Assembly: GCA_016927275.1 (NCBI GenBank)
Contig: JAFGMW010000022.1
Span: forward strand, 1 to 34,306
Direction of reading: 5' to 3'
Length of the DNA stretch: 34,306 bases
From: Pseudomonadota bacterium
GTDB taxonomy: Bacteria > UBA10199 > 2-02-FULL-44-16 > JAAZCA01
The notes beneath the pieces are model-generated. The model was not told the DNA's origin and made no database searches. It saw only the letters and a list, made by a program, of their open reading frames with translations. Positions 8,325-16,004 of the stretch are shown piece by piece. The position numbers were made by a program, and so were the translations under genes. The first letter of the stretch is position 1; every line of letters begins with the position of its first letter.

Positions 8325-9245
8325 TCACTTTATCTTTTCCTTCAGATAACCCTGGACCTCGAGCGGGAGCGTTATCTTGAATCGAGCGGCCATCTCGGCG
8401 AGGCTCTGCCATGTGCCTATGTCGGACCAGCTCACGGGGAACGGGAACACGGCGACGTTTTTCGCCTTCTCCATCACGCCGTAGTCTATCGATATGCCCT
8501 GAACCTCGTCGAAGAACCTGTTCACCCAGCCCTGATCGGCCCCTCCCCTCGGATCGAGCTTGAGCGTGGAGAGCTGCTCCGCCATCTGCGGCAGGTGCTC
8601 CCTCACCGCGCCGAGCAGGGCGTCGGCCTTCCACACGAACATGCCGCTGTTCCAGAGGTAGTGGCCCGTGGCTATGTAGCGCTCCGCGGTCGGCACGTCA
8701 GGCTTCTCCACGAACTCTTTGACCATGCGGGCCTCAGAGCCTTGGATCGCATCGCCCTCGTGGATATAGCCGTACTCGGGCGAGGGGAAGGTCGGCGGTA
8801 TCCCGAAGGTGACGAGGTGCCTGCCGTCCGCCGCAAAGGCAGCGGCCTTCTCGAACGCCGATATCGCGCCTGCGTAATCGGGTATGTAGTGATCGGCAGG
8901 GGTGAAGACAGTCACCGCATTCGAGTCGCGCCTGTGGATGAGGCTCGAGGCGAGCGCGATCGCGGGGGCGGTGTTCTTCTTCTTCGGTTCGCCGATCACG
9001 TTCTCAGGCGGGATCTCGGGGAGCTGCTCGGCCACGAGCGCCCTGTACCTGTCGTTGGTCGCCACGAAGCACCTGGAGCCGGGCACGAACCCCGAGACCC
9101 GATCGAACGTCTGCTGGATCATGGTCCGCCTGTTGTCGATGACGTTGAGAAACTGCTTGGGCCTCTCGGGCGTGCTGTAGGGCACGAACCGCGTCCCCTC
9201 CCCTCCGGCCAGGATTATCGCGTAGACATTCGGCATGACCCTCAT
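8325..9245 (-). CDS. manC: Mannose-1-phosphate guanylyltransferase (GDP-mannose pyrophosphorylase)
   Basis: The enzyme joins mannose-1-phosphate and GTP into GDP-mannose and pyrophosphate in the cytoplasm. The N-terminal nucleotidyltransferase signature GGEGTRFVPYS with PERPKQFL is intact. TPADHYI (metal-binding Asp), FVEKP and LWNSGMFVW follow in the expected order. The 306-residue length fits the single-domain form, without the C-terminal isomerase domain of long bifunctional ManC/AlgA proteins. The ATG at 9245 is preceded by GGAGGGGAT; a second ATG three codons in has worse spacing. It lies 33 bases after the phosphomannose isomerase gene on the same strand, which should be one transcript. 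The phosphomannomutase step is not encoded in the window. Confidence 0.93.
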   Translation of the reverse strand: MRVMPNVYAIILAGGEGTRFVPYSTPERPKQFLNVIDNRRTMIQQTFDRVSGFVPGSRCFVATNDRYRALVAEQLPEIPPENVIGEPKKKNTAPAIALASSLIHRRDSNAVTVFTPADHYIPDYAGAISAFEKAAAFAADGRHLVTFGIPPTFPSPEYGYIHEGDAIQGSEARMVKEFVEKPDVPTAERYIATGHYLWNSGMFVWKADALLGAVREHLPQMAEQLSTLKLDPRGGADQGWVNRFFDEVQGISIDYGVMEKAKNVAVFPFPVSWSDIGTWQSLAEMAARFKITLPLEVQGYLKEKIK

Positions 9246-9278
9246 ATCCCCTCCCTTGAAGGCCCCGCGCAGGGGCGG

Positions 9279-11033
9279 TTACGATGCTGCCGCTGAGGTC
9301 TCGATCATCACGTTCCGGCCAGACAACCCTCTTATCGCAAAATCTCCCATGGCCGCCGGCACCATGAACGACTGTCCCTTCCTGAATTCGCCCTGGAGCG
9401 TGCTGTCTGATTTTCTGACTACCGACACCGCGCCCTCTATCACAGTGTAGCCCCTGAACACGCCGCCCTCGCCCTCGAACACCTCGCCCCTGGTCATGCG
9501 GAGGCGCTCACCCCTTGCGAACGGCTCGTCGAACAGCCTCTCGGCCATCTGGACGTTGTCGCCTGATGATGCCACGGGCTCCGGCATCCTGCGGAGCGCG
9601 GAGACCGCGGCCGGCCCCCTCGGCCCGTCCCAGATGGTCGCAGCCATGGCCTGGTCCACGTGGAGCTGCCTCGGCCTCCCCATGTCGTCCACCCTGCCGT
9701 AGTCGAAGACGCGGTAGGTGGTCTCCGAGGTCTCCTGAGGCTCCACGAGAAGGACGCCGGCGCCTATGGCGTGTATCGTGCCGGCGGGGATGAAGAACAC
9801 GTCGCCCGCGCAGACAGGAACGAAGTTGAGGAATCGCGTCACGTCGTCCCCTGAATTGAGCGCAGCGGCAAACCGCTCCTTCGTCACGCCCTCCTTGAGC
9901 CCCAGATAGAGGCCTGCGCCCTCCTCCGCATCGACGATGATCCACGCCTCCGTCTTGGAGTGCTCGCCGGGGGCCATGCCCTTGAAGCCGGAACGGGGAT
10001 GCACCTGGACCGAGAGGTTCTTCGCGAGCATCCGCCTGTGAAGGTCCCGGAGTTCAGCCGCCTGCGGGATATCGCCCTTGATCTCCCTCTCGAGCGCGAG
10101 CATCCCCTGGTGGATATCGTCGTAATTTCTGCCGCCGAGTTCCTGAAGGGACGAGGTCGCCCCGACCGCGCCCCTCCACGCGCCGGACTTCGGCATATCA
10201 TCGAGCTCCCCGAGTATCTTCATGAACTCGGGGATGTATTCGGACCAGCTGCCGGAGTTGAGCAGTTTGACGAGAAACGGCATGGAGGTGATCTCGTTCG
10301 ACGGCGCGAGAGGCCCGTAGAGGTTTCTCGAGAACATCGCCGCTAGCTGTGCCACCTCCACGGTGGTCCTCTTCCCCGCGTATTCGACGGCGAAGCTGTT
10401 CGGAAATCTGGGATGACCGGATATCTCCCACGACTCGCCCACGACAAGGCCCTTCGCCCAGATGCGAAGCCCCATCTTCATCTGCGGGATGATGGTGCCC
10501 CCCCAGGGCGTCCTCTCCTCAGGGGTGAAGTTGTCGGGCGAGGGGACGAGCACCCCCCTGGTCATCTCGAAGAGCTTCTTCGCGAGAGGCCTGCCCATGA
10601 GCGAGGCGTAATAGGGCTCTCCCGCGGCGGCCCGGCGCACCATCTCCATCCAGCTGAACCCATCCTCGCCGCCGGTGATCGCGTCCTCGAGCAGGTCGAG
10701 CTCCTTCTCCGGCGTCGCGGTCCTGTCCAGGAGCGCGGGGAATCGCTTTCTCAGCCTGGCGTCGTCGCCCGATCCGCCCCCTGAAGGCGGGGATCCCCTC
10801 CCCCCTCCGGACACGCTGCCGGCGCCCGACCCCCCGCCGAATCGCGCAAAAGCTGAAATGGCGCAGATGGTGCTCGCGGAGAACTCCGACTCTCTGCCAC
10901 AGCGCGCGACCGCTGAGAACGAATCAAACGATGGATCCATGACGCCCACCTTTATGCCATTCAATGATGGCCCAAGCAGTTGGCTCTGGATTGGCGTGTT
11001 GCCGCCTATGGTGAAGTTCATCGTGGAGCGCAT
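9279..11033 (-). CDS. manA: Type I mannose-6-phosphate isomerase with long N-terminal extension and insert
   Basis: The enzyme interconverts fructose-6-phosphate and mannose-6-phosphate using one Zn. Expected ligands are visible: Q343 and H345 in LSVQVHP, E362 in KTEAW, and H421 in AGTIHAIG. The GESWEIS block lies near 199 and the late signature VEPQETSETTYRVFDYGR near 430-447. At 584 residues it is much longer than the usual 310-390. Residues 1 to about 165 have no counterpart in typical enzymes and include a Gly/Ser-rich linker (about 65-90). About 80 residues (roughly 258-338) are inserted between MPFLVKLL and NLSVQVHP, which are nearly adjacent in relatives. The ATG at 11033 has GGGAGGTCAA in front, so the long start is supported. 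It leads the manA-manC pair. Confidence 0.92.
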   Translation of the reverse strand: MRSTMNFTIGGNTPIQSQLLGPSLNGIKVGVMDPSFDSFSAVARCGRESEFSASTICAISAFARFGGGSGAGSVSGGGRGSPPSGGGSGDDARLRKRFPALLDRTATPEKELDLLEDAITGGEDGFSWMEMVRRAAAGEPYYASLMGRPLAKKLFEMTRGVLVPSPDNFTPEERTPWGGTIIPQMKMGLRIWAKGLVVGESWEISGHPRFPNSFAVEYAGKRTTVEVAQLAAMFSRNLYGPLAPSNEITSMPFLVKLLNSGSWSEYIPEFMKILGELDDMPKSGAWRGAVGATSSLQELGGRNYDDIHQGMLALEREIKGDIPQAAELRDLHRRMLAKNLSVQVHPRSGFKGMAPGEHSKTEAWIIVDAEEGAGLYLGLKEGVTKERFAAALNSGDDVTRFLNFVPVCAGDVFFIPAGTIHAIGAGVLLVEPQETSETTYRVFDYGRVDDMGRPRQLHVDQAMAATIWDGPRGPAAVSALRRMPEPVASSGDNVQMAERLFDEPFARGERLRMTRGEVFEGEGGVFRGYTVIEGAVSVVRKSDSTLQGEFRKGQSFMVPAAMGDFAIRGLSGRNVMIETSAAAS

Positions 11034-11098
11034 TTGACCTCCCTCTGTGAACTACTGTCGTCGATAAACTCGAAGGCCTGTGCACAAACCGAACATGA

Positions 11099-11127
11099 TC
11101 CATATTCATATTTATGCGTAATTTCAA
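11099..11127 (-). promoter_or_regulatory. Candidate promoter for the manA-manC unit
   Basis: Read on the minus strand, TTGAAA (11127-11122) is followed after 17 bases by TATGGA (11104-11099), giving an mRNA leader of about 60 bases before the manA start at 11033. The boxes are imperfect. The 270-base gap is divergent between manA and the formimidoyltransferase gene, so promoters for both directions are expected here. Confidence 0.33.
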
Positions 11128-11207
11128 GGATTTTTACTGTACCTTAAAGTTCTTTCTAGATATCCGAAACTTAAAGCAGTCCATGCCTAAACAGACCTAA
11201 CCTTCCC

Positions 11208-11231
11208 ATGATTCAATGATTTTATGATTCA
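11208..11231. repeat. Three tandem copies of an 8-bp unit
   Basis: ATGATTCA, ATGATTTT and ATGATTCA lie head to tail, followed by a partial GATTC. The array sits just before the inverted repeat at 11240-11272 in the divergent manA/formimidoyltransferase gap. It could be a slippage product or a set of binding sites. Confidence 0.55.
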
Positions 11232-11239
11232 GATTCGAT

Positions 11240-11272
11240 AAAACCCGCCTGTCTTGCCCTTCAGCGGGTTTT
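11240..11272. terminator. 9-bp stem hairpin with A/T flanks before the formimidoyltransferase gene
   Basis: AAAACCCGC at 11240-11248 pairs perfectly with GCGGGTTTT at 11264-11272 across a 15-base loop. A-tract and T-tract arms give it terminator character in both directions, though the T-run is only four bases. It ends 31 bases before the GTG start at 11304, so it may be a leader structure instead of a true terminator. Confidence 0.4.
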
Positions 11273-11303
11273 CACCTATAAGGCTCGGGACTCCGGAGGA
11301 GCG

Positions 11304-12227
11304 GTGAAGCTCATCGAGTGCGTGCCCAATTTCAGCGAGGGCCGGGACAAAGCGAAGATAGAGGCCATCTCCTCGGCCATCAGATCCGTGCAAGAGATCT
11401 CGCTCATGGACGTGGACCCCGGCGAAGGGACAAACCGCACGGTCTACACCTTCGCAGGGCCTCCGGAGGCCTTGCTCGAGGCTGCGTTCAGATCGATCGA
11501 GAAAGGCGTCGAGCTCATCGACATGCGCCTCCAACACGGGGCGCACCCGAGGATCGGGGCATGCGACGTGTGCCCCTTCGTGCCGCTCCTCAACGCTACC
11601 ATGCAGGAGTGCGTCGAGCTCGCGAAGAAGCTGGGCTGGCGCGTGGGCAACGAACTCGGAATACCTGTGTATCTCTACGCAGAGGCGGCGGCGAGGTCTG
11701 AGCGAAAGAGGCTCCCTGACATCCGCAGGGGCGAGTACGAGGGGCTTAAGGAAAAACTGAAAGACCCGAAGTGGAGACCAGATTTCGGGCCCTGCGAGTT
11801 CAACGCGAGATCTGGCGCCACAGCTGTCGGCGCACGCAGGGTACTGGTCGCCTTCAACGTGAACCTGGACACCGACGACGCGGGCATAGCGAAGAGGATC
11901 GCCGCGGAGATCAGGTCGTCCGGCAGCGGTTCCCGCCGCTTCGAGTCGCTCGAGGCGCGCGGCTGGTTCATCCCCGAGTACGGCCGCGCGCAGGTGACCA
12001 CAAACATCCTCGACATCGATGCAGCGCCGCTGGCCGCGGTCTTCGCGGCGTGCAGCGAACTCGCAGCTGAGTTCGGCGCGAGCGTTACCGGGAGCGAGAT
12101 AGTGGGCATGGTCCCTGAACGAGCGCTCGCTGATATCGATCGCCTTGGCCTGAACGATGTGTCTTTGTTCGATCCTGCGCAAAAGATCCTGGAGAGGGCG
12201 CTTGGCATTCCACCCCTTAAGCTGTAA
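11304..12227 (+). CDS. ftcD: Glutamate formimidoyltransferase (single-domain FtcD)
   Basis: The family moves a formimino group between N-formimidoyl-glutamate and tetrahydrofolate, or uses 5-formyl-THF, linking histidine breakdown to one-carbon metabolism. The N-terminal signature CVPNFSEGRD is at residues 6-15. HGAHPRIGACDVCPFVPL near 78-95 carries the conserved catalytic His-Pro-Arg region, and an N-R-SGAT-x-VGAR block follows. The 307-residue length equals the transferase domain alone, without the cyclodeaminase domain of the mammalian fusion. The start is GTG at 11304, preceded by GGAGGA. No histidine-utilisation gene lies nearby, so its local role is unclear. An AT-rich spacer follows the stop. 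Confidence 0.9.
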   Translation: MKLIECVPNFSEGRDKAKIEAISSAIRSVQEISLMDVDPGEGTNRTVYTFAGPPEALLEAAFRSIEKGVELIDMRLQHGAHPRIGACDVCPFVPLLNATMQECVELAKKLGWRVGNELGIPVYLYAEAAARSERKRLPDIRRGEYEGLKEKLKDPKWRPDFGPCEFNARSGATAVGARRVLVAFNVNLDTDDAGIAKRIAAEIRSSGSGSRRFESLEARGWFIPEYGRAQVTTNILDIDAAPLAAVFAACSELAAEFGASVTGSEIVGMVPERALADIDRLGLNDVSLFDPAQKILERALGIPPLKL

Positions 12228-12345
12228 ATTATTGTTTTTTATATATAATTTGACTAGGAGGGGCGGTCTTTTCGTAGCAACTTTTTCGGGATCCTGCCGA
12301 GAACGATGGATGTGGGCCTCTGGACAGGCCCAGGGAGAACGCGCC

Positions 12346-14067
12346 ATGGTTAAGATGACCCGCATACAGCACGACGCGCTGGACCGGATCGAGAAGCTCA
12401 TCGATCGGGGCATACTACCCGAGGAGGTGGCCGAGCAGATCAGGATAGCCAGGAGCGGCGATTACGACAGGAATCTCATATTCAAAGCCTTTGCCAAGAA
12501 ATACAACCGCGGCGACAGGATAGCGGTCAACTGGCTCATGAGGGAGCTCGGGGGCCTGCCTCCCCAGGTAAGGCCTGCGAGCTCCTCTCAAGAGCCGTAT
12601 GTCGTGTACGACGACGACCCAGCCAGACCGATCGAGCACGAAGCTCCAGAGCTCGAACCGAGGTTGTTCCGAAAGAGGCTCGACGAGATGATCTGGGGGC
12701 TCAACAGGCCCCAGGAATACACGCCGCAGAGGATCGTCGACTCCGCGCTGAAAAAGCTCGGCGTCACGAAGGGGATGGACGGATACGAGCATGGCGCGGA
12801 TGCCGCGACGAGGCTCCTCTCCAAGAAGATGGCCTTCGAGATCGTCTCCTCGCTGCGCAGGGGACGGCTGGACCCGCTGCCCATACCGCCGAACCCCACC
12901 TCGCCCGCCTTCGACGGGTTCATGTCGGAGAAGCTGCTCGTGGATGAGCGCATGATAAGGGAGTGGAAGGGCTGGGACGGATGGCCGCGCACCCTCGTCA
13001 ACGTGTTCGCGGTCGTGCTCGGGGACGGCGTATCGCCGTGGCACGCGGCGACCCTGGTGGAGCGGAGGGAGCAGGAGATAACGCTCAAGCGCAGGTGGTA
13101 TCTCGACATCGACGCCTTGGGCGTGAGATCGCAGCTCGGCTCCGCGGAGATAGACGTAACCGGCATCGAGAGCGACAGCGCCGGCGCCATAGGGCGCATG
13201 TACAGGAGAGTCGAGGACGCGGACAGGATACGCAGGGCGAAGGCCGAGTACGCGCGCTTTGACAGCACCGTGCACGCGGACGCGGGATACGACGGCGCGT
13301 CTGTGCGCGACCTCTACAGGGACATGCTCGCCCTGCATCAGGACGACCTTAACCTCGGGGCAAAGTCCTTCCTGCGCCTGCTCATGCCCTTCGTCCTGCC
13401 CATGACGCCGGCGGAGATCGAGAAGGCGATCCACAGGCAGGACGTGCCCGACGAGGTGCGCAGGCTGACGGCTCTGACCGTGCTCTACTGGCACACGCGG
13501 AGCCTGCACGGCCTTGCAGGGTGGCTGTCGAGGATCGTGCGCGACAACAAGACCTGCAGGACCATCAACGCGTTCTGCGCGAACAGGCTCGGGTTCAGCC
13601 CCGGCATGATCGGCCGCGACAGGGCAGCGCCGCCCGCCCTCATGAAAAAACTCGAGCAGATGGCCGATGCGGGGGTGGACCTCGCCCCGCTCATCAACAC
13701 GCTGGCCACCATGTTCGCCGGCTCGGTGCCCGATCGCAAGGCAGCGGAGCTGCTGAAAACGGCCAAGGAGAAGAGGGCCAAGGCGCTTCCGCTCGATCTC
13801 AAGGAGCCGAAGGCTGCGACGACAGCCGGGCGTCGAAAGAGGGCGAAGGACAATGCGGTCGTGCGCGGCAACGGGCCCCGCAGGATGAAGCGCAAGGGGA
13901 CCACGGGGGGCGATCAGCTCGCGCTCGATTTCGGAAAGACACAGGACAAAGGCGCCGCGCATTACATCCTGTCAAAAAGGGCCGCCCCGATCGTGCCGGG
14001 CGCGCCCGCCAAAATGGTTCTCGGCGCGCAGCTCATGCTGCCGGGGATCGCAAAACCCGGCAGATAG
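12346..14067 (+). CDS. Hypothetical protein, 573 residues, basic C-terminus
   Basis: I do not recognise this protein. The ATG at 12346 is chosen because AGGGAGA stands about eight bases before it; an upstream in-frame extension would overlap the previous gene. It has no signal peptide and no convincing membrane helix, so it is probably cytoplasmic. Residues 1-75 are helical and charged (EEVAEQIRIARSGDYD). The middle is mixed alpha-helical with few conserved-looking motifs. Residues about 470-530 are rich in Lys and Arg. Three short hydrophobic motifs occur in that tail: ALPLDL, QLALDF at 524-529 and QLMLPG at 562-567. QLALDF fits the loose consensus for beta-clamp binding peptides. A DNA-associated role is possible but unproven. 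Confidence 0.8.
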   Translation: MVKMTRIQHDALDRIEKLIDRGILPEEVAEQIRIARSGDYDRNLIFKAFAKKYNRGDRIAVNWLMRELGGLPPQVRPASSSQEPYVVYDDDPARPIEHEAPELEPRLFRKRLDEMIWGLNRPQEYTPQRIVDSALKKLGVTKGMDGYEHGADAATRLLSKKMAFEIVSSLRRGRLDPLPIPPNPTSPAFDGFMSEKLLVDERMIREWKGWDGWPRTLVNVFAVVLGDGVSPWHAATLVERREQEITLKRRWYLDIDALGVRSQLGSAEIDVTGIESDSAGAIGRMYRRVEDADRIRRAKAEYARFDSTVHADAGYDGASVRDLYRDMLALHQDDLNLGAKSFLRLLMPFVLPMTPAEIEKAIHRQDVPDEVRRLTALTVLYWHTRSLHGLAGWLSRIVRDNKTCRTINAFCANRLGFSPGMIGRDRAAPPALMKKLEQMADAGVDLAPLINTLATMFAGSVPDRKAAELLKTAKEKRAKALPLDLKEPKAATTAGRRKRAKDNAVVRGNGPRRMKRKGTTGGDQLALDFGKTQDKGAAHYILSKRAAPIVPGAPAKMVLGAQLMLPGIAKPGR

Positions 14068-14162
14068 TGGAATGTCCACCCTCTGTGGCTTGAGGCCCCG
14101 GATTTACCCTCCCAGACATCCAGCAAAACCTCATAAGATAGGCTCAAGCGGACTTTATGTAT

Positions 14163-14191
14163 TTGACATTGACACACAAAGCAAATAGAGT
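14163..14191 (+). promoter_or_regulatory. Candidate sigma70 promoter for the first small exported protein
   Basis: A perfect TTGACA at 14163-14168 is followed after 17 bases by TAGAGT (four of six). A second overlapping TTGACA lies directly after it at 14169-14174. The predicted start near 14198 leaves a leader of about 50 bases before the ATG at 14247, which has GGGAGGTG in front. Confidence 0.42.
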
Positions 14192-14246
14192 GACGCGCAA
14201 TCGGATGAAAAGGCAGAATCAACGCAATAGCCAAGGGAGGTGTGAG

Positions 14247-14729
14247 ATGAGGAGATTGACTGTTGTTGCACTGGCAGCACTGGCAGCACTGGCAATCGCG
14301 GGCACTGCGATCGCAGAGGTGCAGAAGAAACAGGTGATCAAAGCGGAGCCGCAAGCGGTCAAGGCCAAAGTACATATCCCCACCATGACGGCGTATGTGC
14401 AATGCCCGCCCACTGCCCATATCAAGGGCTTTGAAGTCAACCCGGACGGAACGCAGAAAGATAAAGGCTACTGGATTGACCGGGTGTGCCCGCAGGCGCC
14501 GACAGAAACCTCCTGGGGTCCGACCATCAGCTTCTCGACGCCGGTGAATGCCATGTGGAAGTTCGCAGGAAAGCTCACAGACGGTAAAATAAGCATGGCA
14601 AAGGGCGCCTTCACACACACCCAAGTCAACAAGGACAAACCGGACGTGGGACTCAACTTCGTCACGCCGATGCCCAAGGCTGTTAATGAGATATGGAACT
14701 GGAAAGGTTACCAGCCGCCCATTGAATAA
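14247..14729 (+). CDS. Small exported protein with signal peptide, paralogue of 16005-16580
   Basis: The ATG at 14247 has AAGGGAGGTG in front and opens a classical signal peptide: MRR, then a Leu/Ala-rich core made from a 9-base DNA repeat, ending near IAGTAIAE. The mature part is about 138 residues with two cysteines (YVQCPP and DRVCPQ) that could form a disulfide. The product aligns end to end with the small protein encoded at 16005: a VQ/K-rich N-terminus, FEV/FEI, GY-x5-CP-x2-P, an aromatic block and a final IE. It is probably periplasmic or secreted. I do not recognise the family. The gene is a self-contained unit with its own promoter-like site and terminator. Confidence 0.82.
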   Translation: MRRLTVVALAALAALAIAGTAIAEVQKKQVIKAEPQAVKAKVHIPTMTAYVQCPPTAHIKGFEVNPDGTQKDKGYWIDRVCPQAPTETSWGPTISFSTPVNAMWKFAGKLTDGKISMAKGAFTHTQVNKDKPDVGLNFVTPMPKAVNEIWNWKGYQPPIE

Positions 14730-14753
14730 GCATTGTCACATGCTGTGAGATCC

Positions 14754-14784
14754 AAAAAACCCCCGGTTTCCCGGGGGTTTTTTT
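14754..14784 (+). terminator. Strong rho-independent terminator after the first small exported protein
   Basis: CCCCCGG at 14760-14766 pairs with CCGGGGG at 14771-14777 around TTTC. Six A precede and seven T follow, giving up to 13 continuous pairs with flanks. It is nearly identical to the terminator at 16597-16627 behind the paralogous gene. Confidence 0.9.
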
Positions 14785-15793
14785 GTGCCCTGAAAAACCG
14801 CGCACCTTTTCCAAAAATTCGCCGATAATATCTGCAGGACACAGGGACTTCACCAACGGGGGGTGGACCATCGAGACAAAGATCTTCAGCTGCAAACCCG
14901 CGCTCAACAACGCCCCGGAGAAGACCCCATTCTGCGAAGACCTCGCCGTGGCCTTCCATGCAGAGATGAAGGCCAAGGGCTACGAGTGCCGCATCGAGAG
15001 GTACGACGACTACATCGAGGACACCTCGACCGAGCAGCTGAGGTGCGAGACCTTCTACTCGGTCACCTGCCGCGAGGGCCCCGAGCTCTTCCGAAAGATG
15101 ATGCTCGCCAGCGAGTTCCTCTACTATCTTGAGAATATCGAGTTCAACAACGAGTCGGACGGCACCTGCACCCTGTCGGACCCGTCCGGGCGCGAGCCGT
15201 CCAAGGACGACATCAATGCCTGCGAGGAGCTGAGCACCTGGAACGCCACGATCTGGATCGAGAAGTACATAAGGGACAACGAGCTTGAGAAAAGGCAAAA
15301 AGATAGGCTGCTTACGGCGATCGTGAAGGCGATAGACATAACCATCGAGAGCGATCCTTCCCGGCTGTGGTCCATGAACCGCAACGGAGTGATGGTCAGC
15401 AGGGCCTTCGATATCCTGAAACGCATAGGCAGCGAAGGCGACGGCATGACCGTCCCCATATTGATGAAGGCCATCAGGGCGAAGATATACGAGTACGAGG
15501 CCATCGTGGCCCTCAACGAGATCGCGCCGTACTCGAGCGAGCTGGAAGAGGCCCGCAATATCCTCAGGCTGTCCGTGAAGAGATACGTGCGCGGGACCAT
15601 GGACCCTGAGAGGGCCGGCAAACTGCACGACCTGAGGATCAACTACTACGGCGCCATAAGCGTGATAGCCCCGGGCTCCAATGAGCAGCGCAAGGCCTGG
15701 AGGAACATCTGCGAGGGGTGGGACAGGTATCCCGACCAGCCCTGGGCCCGGGGATACCTCGACAAGTTCCGTGAGTTCTGCGGCCAGCGATAG
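14783..15793 (+). CDS. Hypothetical protein, apparently missing its 5' end
   Basis: The frame opens at a TTG that lies inside the T-run of the preceding terminator, which is not a believable start. No ATG occurs in frame for about the first 58 codons (the first is in EMKAKG), while the reading frame stays coding-like from about 14860. The frame includes a cysteine-rich front (FSCKP, FCEDL, YECRI, LRCET, VTCRE) and a C-terminal helical-repeat-like half. This fits a once-exported protein whose signal peptide and start were replaced when the small-gene-plus-terminator unit came to lie in front. It could be a pseudogene, or be translated from GTG or ATG near 14948-14966. I do not recognise the family. 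The stop is TAG at 15791. Confidence 0.6.
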   Translation: MCPEKPRTFSKNSPIISAGHRDFTNGGWTIETKIFSCKPALNNAPEKTPFCEDLAVAFHAEMKAKGYECRIERYDDYIEDTSTEQLRCETFYSVTCREGPELFRKMMLASEFLYYLENIEFNNESDGTCTLSDPSGREPSKDDINACEELSTWNATIWIEKYIRDNELEKRQKDRLLTAIVKAIDITIESDPSRLWSMNRNGVMVSRAFDILKRIGSEGDGMTVPILMKAIRAKIYEYEAIVALNEIAPYSSELEEARNILRLSVKRYVRGTMDPERAGKLHDLRINYYGAISVIAPGSNEQRKAWRNICEGWDRYPDQPWARGYLDKFREFCGQR

Positions 15794-16004
15794 AAATAAT
15801 CAAGCCAATCAGCCCTTCGACTTCGTCAAAATATTGACATTATCCGACATATCTTCAATTTGATAAGTTCACGATTTAAAAATACCGTTGAAATAACAAC
15901 GAATTTAGGTTGATTTTTTATATCAAGGCATGGCATAAATATTACTGTTATAAGACGCAGGGTCTTTATGATTTATAATTACTGCTAAATAAAGGAGGTC
16001 GCCG
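15794..16004 (+). promoter_or_regulatory. AT-rich leader of the second small exported protein
   Basis: This 211-base gap is much more AT-rich than its surroundings. It contains a perfect TTGACA at 15834-15839 without a well-spaced -10, TTGATT at 15910-15915 with ATAAAT about 19 bases on, and a perfect TATAAT at 15974-15979 without a good -35. A strong AAAGGAGG binding site stands before the ATG at 16005. A promoter is likely here, but which boxes are used cannot be decided. Confidence 0.4.

Noticed and set aside
8322-9296. Plus-strand open frame over manC
   Set aside because: It is antisense to a full-length, motif-complete guanylyltransferase gene and has shadow-like composition.
11229-13962. 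Long minus-strand open frames over ftcD and the 573-residue gene
   Set aside because: Both are antisense to better-supported genes with ribosome binding sites, and show no recognisable domain.
14268-14297. Tandem 9-base repeat around 14268
   Set aside because: It encodes the Leu-Ala-Ala repeats of a signal-peptide core, so a coding explanation is enough.
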